DNA from: Ralstonia sp. NFACC01
Lineage (GTDB): Bacteria > Pseudomonadota > Gammaproteobacteria > Burkholderiales > Burkholderiaceae
NCBI RefSeq assembly: GCF_900115545.1
Contig: NZ_FOWV01000007.1
Coordinates: 62,001 to 126,000 of the forward strand
Direction: 5' to 3'
DNA length: 64,000 nt
Shown: positions 36,830 to 46,845 of the stretch, piece after piece
How positions within the stretch are numbered: position 1 is the stretch's first letter
Layout of the letters: the number at the start of each line of letters is the position of its first letter
Position numbers and translations under genes: made by a program
The notes under the pieces: generated by a model
What the model was told of the DNA's origin: nothing
Seen by the model: the letters and a program-made list of their open reading frames with translations, nothing else
The model's database searches: none

Positions 36830-38854
36830 TTAGCGACGGCCGCGATGCGGGGTGTCGGTCAGCGGCACGATGGGCTCGGGCGACGGTAGCGCCTCGGGCA
36901 CGCCATTGCTGCGCCGCTGGAAGAGCGAGAAGGTTTCGTTGGTGTCGCCCGGGCGGCTGCCGCGCCACACCATTTCCCAATTGTTGCCGTGAGGGCGGCG
37001 TCGGGCGTGTTCCGGGCGTTTTTCGAGCACCAGGATCAGGTCGCACGTACGCGCGGTCGGGTTTGGGTGGTGATCGTCGCCGGCACCGCTGTGACCTAGC
37101 AGCCATTTGACGGGGCGCACGCCAGTTTCGTAGTGCATCAGTGCGCGTTCGCTTTCGCCCATGCCGCGCGTGGCCACGCAGATCTGCGCAGATTCGAGCA
37201 CCGGCTTGATCGCCTGGAAGAGCGGGCGGTAGCTGCGGGCGTCATCCACCCAAGGCATCAGCAGGGTGCCGAGCAGGCCCCACACCATGCCCAGGCCTGC
37301 CGCCCACGCCACCACGCCGGAGCGCGCTGGTCGCAGCCACACGCAGGCAGCCCACAGCGCCGTAATGCACCCCGCTGCCAACACGGCGACGGGGTGGATC
37401 AGCATGTCATATGGCAACGGCAGCACGCGGCCCAGCATTTTGGCCAGCCAGCCCGGCAACAGTTGCCCACCGCTGGTCACGAGCGCGCCCCACACGGCCC
37501 AGACCACCAAGCCCAGCGCGCCAAACACCACCACCGCCGCGCCCCATGCACGCGCGCGCCACGCGGGTGCAATCAAGAGCAGCATCGGCGCACCTAACAA
37601 AGCCAACGCGGGTTGCAGCGGCATCAGGTACACATCGCGCAGCACGGCCGAGCGCAGCACCACAGCAATCGTGGCCAGCACGAACAACGCAACGACCAAG
37701 TGCCCCTGGTACGGCAGTAGCCACGCCGTGCGCGCGCCGTGCCCGCGTTGCCGCACGAGCTTGTACAGCGACACGCCCAACACGGCCACCGCTGGCCATA
37801 CCGCCGGCGTGCCGGTCAGGAAGATCGATCGGATGGTCGTCGCTAGCGACCCTTTCTCGCCACCCAGATGCGAGAAGCCGAAGAAGCGGCCGAGGTTGTT
37901 GACCCAGAACCATTCGATGAACAGGTCCGGCGATTCGCGCCAGAAGATGGCCGGCCAGATCACCAGCCACGGCAACGCCACCAGCAGCGAGAGGCCATAG
38001 AAGCGCCATGCCTGGCGGTTGCGGAAATTCGGCAGCAGTGCGATCGCCGCCAGCAGGGTGATCGCGAACAGTCCTGGCACGAGTACACCCTTGCCCAGGA
38101 ACGCCACACCGATGCCCGTGCCGAACCACAGCGCGGGGCGCAGCACGTCGACGCCCTTTGCGCCCCCGGCTTCGCTCTCTTTGACGAAGCGCACGAGGCC
38201 ATACAGGGCGATCGCCGTGCCGGCCAATTGCGGGACATCGGCAATGAACTTGTGGACGTGCTCGGCCAGTCCGACGCAGCCGGCAAACAGCAGCAGCGCG
38301 CCCAGCGCATAGTCGCGCAGCGCAGCGCCGCCAGCGTCGAGCCCGGCTTCCCGGCGTACAGCCAGCGTCAGACCGGGGCGTCCGCGCGCAAGGTCTGCGC
38401 CGACGCGCAAGCGCCAGTCGCGCGCTTCGCTGCGGAGCAGGCGCGCCGTGCGCCAGACCGCCCAGCACGTCAGCGCCATCCAGAACAGCACCGCCACGCG
38501 TACCGCTTCGTGCGGCGGCATGTCGGGCAGCGCCAGGGCGGCCAGCGCGCCGGTCCAGTACATCAGCGGGGGTTTTTCGACGAACGGCTCGAAGGCGACG
38601 TTGGGGACGACCCAGTCGCCACGCTCGATGATGTTGATGACGATGCCGAAGGAATACGGCTCGTCGGCCTTCCAGGGTGCGCGCCAGAACGTGCCCGCAA
38701 CAAAATACGCGCACAGCATCAGCAGGACGACGGCGCGCCAATGCCGCACCAGCAGTGCCGACAGGCGGCGCGGGCTGGTGTTCGGGCCTGCGTCAGCGGG
38801 AGCGATCGGCATCAGCGGGATGGAGCGAGGGCGCGCGCCGACGTCGGCAGGCAT
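36830..38854 (-). CDS. ArnT/PMT-like glycosyltransferase (GT39/GT83 type), membrane
   Basis: 674 residues with about 11-13 membrane segments from residue 35 to 540 and a hydrophilic C-terminal region. The first periplasmic loop holds FWRAPWKADEPYSFG and FVEKPPLMYW, the acidic and E-K-P-P motifs of lipid-linked sugar transferases such as ArnT. These move a sugar from an undecaprenyl or dolichyl carrier to lipid A or proteins. The acceptor here is unknown. An alternative ATG at 38812 would remove 14 residues. It lies between def and fmt, an unexpected place for an envelope gene. Confidence 0.85.
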   Translation of the reverse strand: MPADVGARPRSIPLMPIAPADAGPNTSPRRLSALLVRHWRAVVLLMLCAYFVAGTFWRAPWKADEPYSFGIVINIIERGDWVVPNVAFEPFVEKPPLMYWTGALAALALPDMPPHEAVRVAVLFWMALTCWAVWRTARLLRSEARDWRLRVGADLARGRPGLTLAVRREAGLDAGGAALRDYALGALLLFAGCVGLAEHVHKFIADVPQLAGTAIALYGLVRFVKESEAGGAKGVDVLRPALWFGTGIGVAFLGKGVLVPGLFAITLLAAIALLPNFRNRQAWRFYGLSLLVALPWLVIWPAIFWRESPDLFIEWFWVNNLGRFFGFSHLGGEKGSLATTIRSIFLTGTPAVWPAVAVLGVSLYKLVRQRGHGARTAWLLPYQGHLVVALFVLATIAVVLRSAVLRDVYLMPLQPALALLGAPMLLLIAPAWRARAWGAAVVVFGALGLVVWAVWGALVTSGGQLLPGWLAKMLGRVLPLPYDMLIHPVAVLAAGCITALWAACVWLRPARSGVVAWAAGLGMVWGLLGTLLMPWVDDARSYRPLFQAIKPVLESAQICVATRGMGESERALMHYETGVRPVKWLLGHSGAGDDHHPNPTARTCDLILVLEKRPEHARRRPHGNNWEMVWRGSRPGDTNETFSLFQRRSNGVPEALPSPEPIVPLTDTPHRGRR

Positions 38855-38864
38855 GGGAACGCAT

Positions 38865-39380
38865 TCAACGCTGCGGTACCGCGTCGCGTTGGTGCTTCTT
38901 GAGCTTGGAACGGATGCGCGTCTGCTTGAGCGGCGAGAGGTATTCGACGAAGACCTTGCCCATCAGGTGATCCATCTCGTGTTGGATGCACACGGCCAGC
39001 AGATCGTCGGCCTCCAGCTCGAAGGTTTCACCCTTTTCGTTCAGTGCACGCACGCGCACGCGAGCCGGGCGGTCCACCTTGTCATAGATGTCAGGCACCG
39101 ACAGGCAGCCTTCGTCCCAGACCTTGTGCTCGTCACTTGCCCAGATGATCTCCGGGTTGATGAACACGCGCAGCTCGTCGCGCGACTCCGAAACGTCGAT
39201 GGTGATCACGCGCTCATGCACGTCGACCTGCGTGGCGGCCAGGCCAACGCCGGGCGCCTCGTACATGGTCTCGGCCATGTCGGCCACGAGTTTGCGGATG
39301 CGGTCATCCACGACGGCAACCGGTTTGGCGACTTTGTGCAGCCGCGGATCAGGGTATTGCAGGATATTCAGTAGGGCCAT
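38865..39380 (-). CDS. def: Peptide deformylase
   Basis: Removes the N-formyl group from nascent proteins. The 171 residues have the three motifs GVGLAATQ (44-51), EGCLS with metal Cys92, and QHEMDHLMG with His134, Glu135 and His138. I use the ATG at 39380 ([11 protein letters not shown]), which gives the normal length; an upstream in-frame start at 39395 adds five residues. It is the first gene of a long minus-strand run and faces the LysM gene across a divergent promoter region. Confidence 0.97.
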   Translation of the reverse strand: MALLNILQYPDPRLHKVAKPVAVVDDRIRKLVADMAETMYEAPGVGLAATQVDVHERVITIDVSESRDELRVFINPEIIWASDEHKVWDEGCLSVPDIYDKVDRPARVRVRALNEKGETFELEADDLLAVCIQHEMDHLMGKVFVEYLSPLKQTRIRSKLKKHQRDAVPQR

Positions 39381-39650
39381 GATGCTTGGCAACAACGGTT
39401 GCAGAAGGCCACGCTAACGAGGGGTTGCCTTCAATTGCGATCGCTTGGAATGTCATGCAGAATCGGGGGCGCTATCCGCCACATGGCTTAGGAAAAAGCC
39501 TGACGAATGTTGGATGCCATACCCCTCTTGCTGCGACGCAGAACTGCGTACAGCTGCGGCGGTGAGGCGTCGAACAGGCACGCGGACCACTCGCCGATTC
39601 TTCATAGAATAATGCGCCATCGTAACACACAGATGCACTCTCAGCCCGCC

Positions 39651-40820
39651 ATGCAAACCGCCACGAAAGCGCGCCAGCCTTACGTTTGCGCCCTGTCGGC
39701 GGTTGCCGCGGCAGCGCTTTTCTGCATGGGCGCCGCCCACGCCGCCGAGCGCACTGTGACGCCGGCGCAACAGGCGCAGGCCGCGACGGCTGCCCAAGCG
39801 GGCATCCCCGAATCCGAACTGTCCGCCACCGCGCCCGCGCAGTACACCGTGCGCCGTGGCGACACGCTCTGGGCAATCTCGGGCAAGTACCTCAAGCGGC
39901 CCTACCGCTGGCCCGAACTCTGGGGTACGAACCGTGAGCAAATCCGCAACCCGCATCTGATCTATCCGGGCCAGATCCTGTATCTGCATCACGCCAATGG
40001 CCGTGCCTGGTTGTCGAGTTCACCGGCATCTGCGGATGGCAGCACGGTCCGCCTGTCGCCGCATACCCGCGTGTCGGGGCAGGATGGTGATGCCATCTCC
40101 AGCATTCCTTCCGCCGCCATCGAGCCCTTCCTGACCCAGCCGATCGTGGTGGATGAAGAAACGCTGGCCACGCCGGCACGCATCTTCTCACTGCCGGAGG
40201 GCCGTGTTTATCTGGGCAAGGGCGAAAACGCCTACGCCCGCGGTCTGCCCGCAGGCGAAGGCGGCCAGGCCGGCACCGAATGGCAGGCGTACCGCCCGGT
40301 CCGGCCGCTCAAGGACCCGGTGACCGGCAACGTGCTCGGTTATGAAGCCGACTTCCTCGGCACGCTGCGCGTGGTGCGCGCAGCGACCGGGCCGCAGGCA
40401 GTGACCAAGGTGGAAGTGCTGTCGTCCAAGGAAGAGATGGGCGTCGGCTCGCAACTGATGCCACTGCCCCCGCGCGTGCCGGTGCGTTATGTGCCGCATG
40501 CGCCGGAAGGCGACGTGCACGGCGCGGTCGCCAAGGTCACCGGCGGCGTGCGCTTCGGCGGCACCGACCAGGTGGTTGTGCTGAACATCGGCAGCCAGCA
40601 GGGGCTTGAGCCGGGCCACGTGCTGTCGCTGGCGCGCGCTGGCGCCGTCGTGAAAGACGCGACGGCCGGCAATCAGGCCGTGCAACTGCCTGCAGAGCGC
40701 TACGGCCTGGCCTTCGTGTTCCGTGTGTTCCCGCACGTAGCCTATGCGCTGGTGACGGACGCATCGAACGCCGTAGAAGTGGGCGACAGCGTCAGCAACC
40801 CGATGTCGCCGCAACCTTGA
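39651..40820 (+). CDS. LysM-domain periplasmic protein
   Basis: Begins MQTATKARQPYVCALSAVAA with a signal peptide ending AAHAAE (about residue 31), then an Ala/Gln-rich stretch and one LysM domain (about 66-115, YTVRRGDTLWAISGKYL ... NPHLIYPGQILYL), followed by about 260 uncharacterised residues. LysM binds peptidoglycan. Earlier in-frame ATGs exist at 39612 and 39633, but a TAGAAT box at 39605-39610 would start transcription near 39617, which favours 39633 or 39651. It is directly upstream of dprA, an arrangement common in betaproteobacteria. Confidence 0.85.
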   Translation: MQTATKARQPYVCALSAVAAAALFCMGAAHAAERTVTPAQQAQAATAAQAGIPESELSATAPAQYTVRRGDTLWAISGKYLKRPYRWPELWGTNREQIRNPHLIYPGQILYLHHANGRAWLSSSPASADGSTVRLSPHTRVSGQDGDAISSIPSAAIEPFLTQPIVVDEETLATPARIFSLPEGRVYLGKGENAYARGLPAGEGGQAGTEWQAYRPVRPLKDPVTGNVLGYEADFLGTLRVVRAATGPQAVTKVEVLSSKEEMGVGSQLMPLPPRVPVRYVPHAPEGDVHGAVAKVTGGVRFGGTDQVVVLNIGSQQGLEPGHVLSLARAGAVVKDATAGNQAVQLPAERYGLAFVFRVFPHVAYALVTDASNAVEVGDSVSNPMSPQP

Positions 40821-40845
40821 ACTACGCGCTAACGCAGTCCTTGAT

Positions 40846-42054
40846 TTGACCGATGCATCTCAGGTCGCGGCGTCCGCCGCGGCCGATTCCACAGCTTCCC
40901 TGTCCTGTACACGCGATCCGGCTGAACTGGCCGCGTGGCTGCGTCTGACTGAAACCCCCGGCGTTGGTCCCGTTGCTGCGCGGCAGTTGCTAGCGGCCTT
41001 CGGGTTGCCGCAAGACATCTTCGCCCAGCCGTATGCCGTGCTCGCCAAGGTGTTGCCCGAGCGGCAAGCGCGCGCGTTGCTTGCCGAGCCCGACGACACG
41101 CTTGCGGCACTGATCGAGCGCACCGTCGCCTGGGTGAACGAGCCCGGTAACGCTATCTTCACGCTGGCCGATCGCGGCTACCCGCCCCGTCTGCTCGAAC
41201 TGCCGGACCCGCCGACCCTGCTGTACACCAAGGGCGACGCCTCGCTGCTGCGCGCAGCGGCGGTGGGCGTGGTGGGCGCGCGCAGCGCTACGGCAGCCGG
41301 CATCGACAACGCGCGGGCGTTTTCCCAGGCGTTGTCGGCGGCGAGCGTGACGATCGTGTCAGGCCTTGCGCTCGGCATCGATGCGGCGGCGCATGAAGGC
41401 GCGCTTGCAGGCCCGGGGAGCACCATCGCAGTCGTGGGTACCGGGCTCGATATTGTTTACCCAGCACGCAATCGGGCGCTGGCGCATCGCATTGCCGAGG
41501 CTGGCGTGATCATCTCCGAATACCCGCTGGGGATGGGCGCACGCGCCGAGAATTTCCCACGCCGCAATCGCTTGATCTCGGGTTTGGCGCGCGGGTTGCT
41601 GGTGGTGGAAGCGGCGGCGCAGTCCGGCTCCCTCATCACCGCGCGGCTGGCGGCCGAGCAGGGGCGTGATGTGTTTGCGATTCCCGGGTCGATCCATTCG
41701 CCACTGGCCAAGGGTTGCCACCTGCTGATCAAGCAAGGCGCCAAGCTGGTGGAAACCGCTGCCGATATCCTGGATGAACTCGGCTGGGGGCGTGCTGCCG
41801 CGCCGGCTAAGCGTGCGACGCGCGCGGCCCCGGTCGAGGCGCCTGCTGACGCGCCGGTTCTTGCCGCGCGCCCGGCGGCAAGTGCCGCCGAAACCGCGTT
41901 GCTCGATGCGCTCGGTTTTGATCCAGTCGATCTGGATACCCTATGTGAACGCACCGGCCAAGCTGCTGCCGCCCTCTCTGCACAGCTTCTGGCGCTGGAG
42001 TTGGATGGCCGCGTGGAGCGTCAGCCCGGCGGGCGCTTCCTGCGGCTTCCGTGA
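40846..42054 (+). CDS. dprA: DNA-processing protein DprA (Smf)
   Basis: Loads RecA on incoming single-stranded DNA during transformation. The 402 residues contain an N-terminal SAM-like helical domain (LTETPGVGPVAARQLLAAFG), the Rossmann-like core (GVVGARSATAAG, IVSGLALGIDAAAHEGAL, GTGLDIVYPARN, FPRRNRLISGLARGLLVVEA split) and a C-terminal winged helix. The start is a TTG at 40846; no in-frame ATG or GTG lies nearby. The gene begins 25 bases after the LysM stop. Its presence indicates at least potential natural competence. Confidence 0.94.
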   Translation: MTDASQVAASAAADSTASLSCTRDPAELAAWLRLTETPGVGPVAARQLLAAFGLPQDIFAQPYAVLAKVLPERQARALLAEPDDTLAALIERTVAWVNEPGNAIFTLADRGYPPRLLELPDPPTLLYTKGDASLLRAAAVGVVGARSATAAGIDNARAFSQALSAASVTIVSGLALGIDAAAHEGALAGPGSTIAVVGTGLDIVYPARNRALAHRIAEAGVIISEYPLGMGARAENFPRRNRLISGLARGLLVVEAAAQSGSLITARLAAEQGRDVFAIPGSIHSPLAKGCHLLIKQGAKLVETAADILDELGWGRAAAPAKRATRAAPVEAPADAPVLAARPAASAAETALLDALGFDPVDLDTLCERTGQAAAALSAQLLALELDGRVERQPGGRFLRLP

Positions 42055-42116
42055 AAGCGTGCCTACAATAAGCGCGACCCCTCCGTCACTCCGCTGGTCG
42101 CCTAGCGCCTTTTTTC

Positions 42117-42497
42117 ATGCCACTGCTCTCGCCTGACACCGACGCCGCCACGTTGCACACGCGCATTCGCTCGGGGCAACTGCTGGTGGCGTGCCTGTGC
42201 GCCGAGTGGTGCGGCACGTGCCGCAGCTATCGCAAGACCTTCACTGAGCTCGCCGAGCGGCATCCGGAATGCTGCTTTGTGTGGGTGGATGTGGAAGATC
42301 ACGCCGATGCGCTTGGCGATTACGACGTTGAAAACTTTCCGACCTTGCTGGTGCAGCGTGGGAGCGATGTGTTGTTTTTCGGCCCCGTCTTGCCTCACGC
42401 CGGTGTTGTTGAGGGATTGCTTTCGCGTGATCTGGGCGTTGCTCCCGCAGTGCCAGCGGCCCCGGACTTGCGAGGCTGGCTGCTGGAATCGGCATGA
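42117..42497 (+). CDS. Thioredoxin-like protein
   Basis: 126 residues with the redox motif CAEWCGTCRSY (Cys-Gly-Thr-Cys), the cis-proline segment VENFPTLLVQRG and FFGPVLPHAGVVEGLL. There is no signal peptide, so it is cytoplasmic. The GT dipeptide between the cysteines differs from the GP of general thioredoxin. It lies between dprA and topB, and its partner is unknown. Bases 42498-42751 after it hold no gene; a GTCGC...GCGAC hairpin at about 42690-42708 is visible. Confidence 0.85.
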   Translation: MPLLSPDTDAATLHTRIRSGQLLVACLCAEWCGTCRSYRKTFTELAERHPECCFVWVDVEDHADALGDYDVENFPTLLVQRGSDVLFFGPVLPHAGVVEGLLSRDLGVAPAVPAAPDLRGWLLESA

Positions 42498-42751
42498 TCG
42501 CCGGCCTTGACAACACTAAGCGATGCATGCGCCACTCTATTGCGCCTGAAAAGGAACCGCGCTTATGATTGGCGGCCAAATTTGGGGCCGACTGCTGGTT
42601 GATGGCTCCCTGACGGGCACGCTGACAAGCGCCCGCGGCACTTGAAGTCGGCAGGCGTTGCCATAAGACTCTAAAAAAATACGCGAACGGTCGCTATAGA
42701 AAAGCGACTTCTTCTTTACCCGATTACTTGCGATCGCCAGGATCCGCTCAC

Positions 42752-45382
42752 ATGTCCAAGGCCCTCATCATTGCCGAAAAACCGTCGGTCGCCGCTGATA
42801 TCGCGCGCGCGCTGGGTGGCTTCACCAAGCACGACGAGTACTTTGAGAGCGACGACTACGTCCTCTCGTCGGCGGTCGGCCATCTGGTCGAGATTGCTGC
42901 GCCCGATGAATACGAAGTCAAGCGCGGCAAATGGAGCTTCGCGCATCTGCCCGTGATCCCGCCGCACTTTGACCTGCGCCCGATCGCCAAGTCGGAATCG
43001 CGTCTGAAGGTGCTGACGCGGCTGATCAAGCGCAAGGACGTGACCGGCCTGATCAACGCCTGTGACGCGGGGCGCGAAGGTGAACTGATCTTCCGCCTGA
43101 TCGCGCAACACGCGAACACCAAGCTGCCGGTGAAGCGGCTGTGGCTGCAGTCGATGACGCCGCAATCCATCCGTGATGGCTTTGGCAAGCTGCGCAGCAA
43201 CGAAGACATGATGCCGCTGGCCGATGCCGCCCGCTGCCGTTCCGAGGCCGACTGGCTGGTCGGTATCAACGGCACGCGCGCCATGACCGCGTTCAACAGC
43301 AAGGGCGGCGGCTTCTTCCTGACGACCGTGGGCCGCGTGCAAACGCCCACGCTGTCGATCGTGGTGGAGCGCGAAGAGAAGATCAAACGCTTCGTCCCGC
43401 GAGACTACTGGGAAGTGCGCGCTGAATTCATCGCGGCGGCCGGCCTGTACGAAGGCCGCTGGTTCGACCCGAAGTTCAAGAAGAACGAGTTCGATCCCGA
43501 GCAGCGCGATTCGCGTCTGTGGAGCGAGGCCGAGGCCAAGAGCATCGTTGCCGCGTGCCGCGACAAGCCGGGCACCGTGACGGAAGAATCGAAGCCGTCG
43601 ACGCAGATGTCGCCGGCGCTGTTCGACCTGACGAGCCTGCAGCGCGAGGCCAACGGCCGCTTCGGTTTCTCGGCGAAGAACACGCTGGGCCTGGCGCAGG
43701 CGCTGTATGAAAAGCACAAGGTGCTGACCTACCCGCGTACCGATTCGCGCGCGCTGCCCGAAGACTACCTGGGCACGGTCAAGCAGACGCTGGATATGCT
43801 GGGCGAAAGCTCACCCAACTATCTGACGCACGCGAAGAAGATCCTGGCCAATCAGTGGGTCAAGCCGAACAAGCGAATCTTTGACAACAGCAAGATCAGC
43901 GATCACTTCGCCATCATCCCGACGCTGCAGGCACCGAAGAATCTGTCGGAGCCGGAGCAGAAGCTGTACGACCTGGTGGTGCGCCGCTTCCTGGCGGTGT
44001 TCTTCCCTGCGGCTGAATACCAGATCACCACGCGCGTGACTGAGGTGGCCGGGCATCACTTCAAGACCGAGGGCAAGGTGCTGGTGAACCCGGGCTGGCT
44101 GGTCGTGTACGGCCGCGAGGCGCAGGGCGAAGATGCCAACCTCGTGCCGGTCGCCAAGGACGAGAAGGTCAAGACGGACAAGATCGAACCGGTGGGCCTC
44201 ACCACCAAGCCGCCCGCACGCTACAACGAAGCGACGCTGCTCTCCGCCATGGAAGGCGCCGGCAAGCTCGTCGACGACGATGCGTTGCGCGAAGCCATGG
44301 CAGGCAAGGGCCTGGGCACGCCAGCCACCCGCGCGGCCATCATCGAAGGGTTGCTGACGGAAAAGTACCTCGTGCGCGAAGGCCGCGAGCTGATCCCCAC
44401 CGCCAAGGCGTTCCAGCTGATGACGCTGCTGCGTGGCCTCGGTGTGGAAGAACTGACGCAGGCGGAGTTGACCGGCGGCTGGGAGCACAAGCTTTCCCTC
44501 ATCGAGCGTGGCCAGCTGGAGCGCGACGAATTCATGCGCGAGATCGCGCAGATGACGCAACAGATCGTCAAGCGCGCCAAGGAATACGACAGCGACACCA
44601 TTCCCGGCGACTACGCAACGCTTTCCACGCCGTGCCCGCAATGCGGCCACGTGGTCAAGGAAAACTACCGCCGCTTCGCCTGCAGCCACTGCGACTTCTC
44701 GATCAGCAAGATTCCGGGGGGCCGCCAGTTCGAGCTGGACGAGGTGGAGGAGTTGCTGACCAACAAGACCATCGGCCCGCTGCAGGGCTTCCGCAGCAAA
44801 ATGGGCCGTCCGTTTGCGGCCATCCTCAAGCTGGCGCAAGAAGATGGTCATTGGAAGATGGAGTTCGACTTCGGCCAGAACGACGAAGACGATGGCGAGC
44901 CGGTCGATTTCTCGGGTCAGGAAAGCGTCGGCCACTGCCCAAAGTGCAACGGGAGCGTCTACGAGCACGGCCTGAAGTACGTCTGCGAAAACGCCGTGGC
45001 GCAGCCCAAGACCTGCGACTTCACCACCGGCAAGATCATCTTGCAGCAGGAGATCAGCCGCGAGCAGTTGGGCAAGCTGCTGGCCGAGGGCAAGACCGAT
45101 CTGCTGACCGGTTTCAAGTCGGCGCGCACGGGCCGCAACTTCAAGGCGTTCCTGGTCAAGCAGCCGGATGGCAAGATCGGCTTCGAATTCGAGCCGCGCG
45201 GCGAAGGCAAAGGCAAGCCCGGCGCCAAGACCGCGGCGAAGAAGACGACCGCTGCGGCCAAGACGCCTGCCGCCAAGAAGGCGCCTGCCAAGACCGCTAG
45301 CAAGACGGCTGCCAAGAAGGCCCCGGCGCGCAAGAAGGCTGCTGAAGCCGAGACCGACGAGGAAAGCACCAGCGAGACCTGA
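42752..45382 (+). CDS. topB: DNA topoisomerase III with Lys/Ala-rich tail
   Basis: A type IA topoisomerase of 876 residues. The toprim domain starts KALIIAEKPSVAADIARALG, with DAGREGELIFRLI acidic ligands; the active-site Tyr is in LTYPRTDSRALPED. PATRAAIIEGLL is conserved in the strand-gate region. Zinc-ribbon-like pairs occur at CPQCGHV..CSHCDF and CPKCNG. The last 60 or so residues are repeated AAKKT/APAKK, a histone H1-like tail. I chose ATG 42752 (MSKALIIAEKPS) rather than an in-frame start 24 bases earlier. It decatenates replication intermediates. Confidence 0.95.
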   Translation: MSKALIIAEKPSVAADIARALGGFTKHDEYFESDDYVLSSAVGHLVEIAAPDEYEVKRGKWSFAHLPVIPPHFDLRPIAKSESRLKVLTRLIKRKDVTGLINACDAGREGELIFRLIAQHANTKLPVKRLWLQSMTPQSIRDGFGKLRSNEDMMPLADAARCRSEADWLVGINGTRAMTAFNSKGGGFFLTTVGRVQTPTLSIVVEREEKIKRFVPRDYWEVRAEFIAAAGLYEGRWFDPKFKKNEFDPEQRDSRLWSEAEAKSIVAACRDKPGTVTEESKPSTQMSPALFDLTSLQREANGRFGFSAKNTLGLAQALYEKHKVLTYPRTDSRALPEDYLGTVKQTLDMLGESSPNYLTHAKKILANQWVKPNKRIFDNSKISDHFAIIPTLQAPKNLSEPEQKLYDLVVRRFLAVFFPAAEYQITTRVTEVAGHHFKTEGKVLVNPGWLVVYGREAQGEDANLVPVAKDEKVKTDKIEPVGLTTKPPARYNEATLLSAMEGAGKLVDDDALREAMAGKGLGTPATRAAIIEGLLTEKYLVREGRELIPTAKAFQLMTLLRGLGVEELTQAELTGGWEHKLSLIERGQLERDEFMREIAQMTQQIVKRAKEYDSDTIPGDYATLSTPCPQCGHVVKENYRRFACSHCDFSISKIPGGRQFELDEVEELLTNKTIGPLQGFRSKMGRPFAAILKLAQEDGHWKMEFDFGQNDEDDGEPVDFSGQESVGHCPKCNGSVYEHGLKYVCENAVAQPKTCDFTTGKIILQQEISREQLGKLLAEGKTDLLTGFKSARTGRNFKAFLVKQPDGKIGFEFEPRGEGKGKPGAKTAAKKTTAAAKTPAAKKAPAKTASKTAAKKAPARKKAAEAETDEESTSET

Positions 45383-45407
45383 TCCTGGTTTCGCAGGCAC
45401 CAACGCA

Positions 45408-45434
45408 AACGGGAGGACACTGTCCTCCCGTTTT
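45408..45434. terminator. Terminator after topB (usable in both directions)
   Basis: Stem CGGGAGGAC/GTCCTCCCG around ACT, preceded by AAA and followed by TTTT. It separates topB from the convergent LysR gene. Confidence 0.88.
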
Positions 45435-45455
45435 GCTTTGGCGATGGGGCGTGGC

Positions 45456-46394
45456 TTATGCGGCTTCGCTCAGGCCACGGCCTGCGCGCGCCTCGCTGTG
45501 CTTGACCTCCATCGCCTGGGCCAGCATGTAGTCGATGAACGTGCGCACCTTTGTCGGCAGGAACTTGCGGCTCGGATACACCAGCGACAGCGACCGATGC
45601 GGCAGCTTGTATTGCGGCAGCACGCGCACCAGCCGTCCGGACTCCAGGTCGGGCCGGGCCATATACGACGACAGAATCGCGATGCCCATGTCGGCGAGCA
45701 CGGCGCGGTGCATCAGTTCGGCATTGCTGGTGACAAGCGAGGGCTGCACCGGCACCGAAATCGACTGGCCGTCGGCGGTGCTCATCTCCCACTCGTGACG
45801 CAGTTGCGGGTGCCACATCGCAATGACGCGATGCTCGGCAATATCTTCGGCGCGCTGCGGCGTGGAATGCTGGCGTAGATAGGCGGGGGTGGCTGCCATG
45901 ACCATCTCGGCGGAAATCATGCGGCGCGCCACCAGGTGCGAGCCCAGGCCGAGTTCCGACACCATGATGCCGACGTCGCGGCCATCCTCGACGATGTCGA
46001 TCGGGCGGTCGGACAGCGCCACGTCAAACGTCACCTCGGGATAAAGCTGCTGGAAGCGAGCGAGCAGCATCGGCAGCACGTGCAGCCCGAACATGACAGG
46101 GGCGACGATGCGCAGGCCACCGACCAGCGCCTGGCTGCGCGAGGTGGCCAGCGACTCCGCCTCGTCAATGTCGAGCAGGATCTGCGCACAGCGCTGCAGG
46201 TAGGTTTCGCCCACGTCGGTCAGCGACAGGCTGCGCGTGGTGCGGTTGAGCAGGCGCGTGCCGAGATGCGCCTCAAGGTCGGCCACGTAGCGCGTGACGA
46301 CGGCATTGCTCATCGACAGATGCTGGGCCGCCCGGGCGAAGCTGCCAAGCTCCACCACCTTGGAAAACACCCGCATCGACTGCAAACGATCCAT
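45456..46394 (-). CDS. LysR family transcriptional regulator
   Basis: 312 residues: N-terminal helix-turn-helix beginning MDRLQSMRVFSKVVELGSFA with LNRTTRSLSLTDVG at the wing, and a periplasmic-binding-like effector domain (about 90-300). It belongs to the large CrgA/DsdC-like subgroup with the GLRIVAPVMFGLHVLPML start of the effector domain. It is divergent from the acyl-CoA ligase gene 450 bases away and likely controls it. A palindromic candidate site lies just upstream at 46429-46455. Confidence 0.92.
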   Translation of the reverse strand: MDRLQSMRVFSKVVELGSFARAAQHLSMSNAVVTRYVADLEAHLGTRLLNRTTRSLSLTDVGETYLQRCAQILLDIDEAESLATSRSQALVGGLRIVAPVMFGLHVLPMLLARFQQLYPEVTFDVALSDRPIDIVEDGRDVGIMVSELGLGSHLVARRMISAEMVMAATPAYLRQHSTPQRAEDIAEHRVIAMWHPQLRHEWEMSTADGQSISVPVQPSLVTSNAELMHRAVLADMGIAILSSYMARPDLESGRLVRVLPQYKLPHRSLSLVYPSRKFLPTKVRTFIDYMLAQAMEVKHSEARAGRGLSEAA

Positions 46395-46428
46395 TCCAGC
46401 CTCTCACATAATTTGTTGTCAAAAATAG

Positions 46429-46455
46429 AACAAATCTGTCGTGACAGCAAATGTT
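46429..46455. promoter_or_regulatory. Imperfect palindrome in the LysR-ligase intergenic region
   Basis: CTGTC-GT-GACAG is extended by imperfectly matching arms AACAAAT and CAAATGTT. It lies 35-60 bases upstream of the LysR start, the usual place for LysR autoregulation. The rest of 46395-46845 shows short AT-rich boxes and no gene. Confidence 0.45.
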
Positions 46456-46845
46456 TAATAGTGGCACAAGCAATTCACTGCCTAGGGGCGATCCTTGAAT
46501 GTGAGTGCACGCTCATGTGAGAATGCCGCCCCAGTTGTGTTTGCGATGTTTTATTGCCAGGGCTGCGTATCCGACTTCTCACCGATTGACGCAACAGCAG
46601 ATTTGCGCCGAGACTCTATACCGAACGGTAGATTTTTGTGGGATTCGTCTTGCGCGAGGTCATGTTTGGCCCGAATCGTGGGTGGAACGCGGTCTTGCGC
46701 AAATCGGTGCGGCGGTGGCCAGATGGCTTCGCCATACTCGAACGATGGATGCCGCGAACCCTGACCCGCATGAGCGCCCCGCAACGAGGGCAGCCATCAC
46801 GGCCGATGTGTCGCCCCGCGATGCTGGCGGCCGAGGAGACACCAC

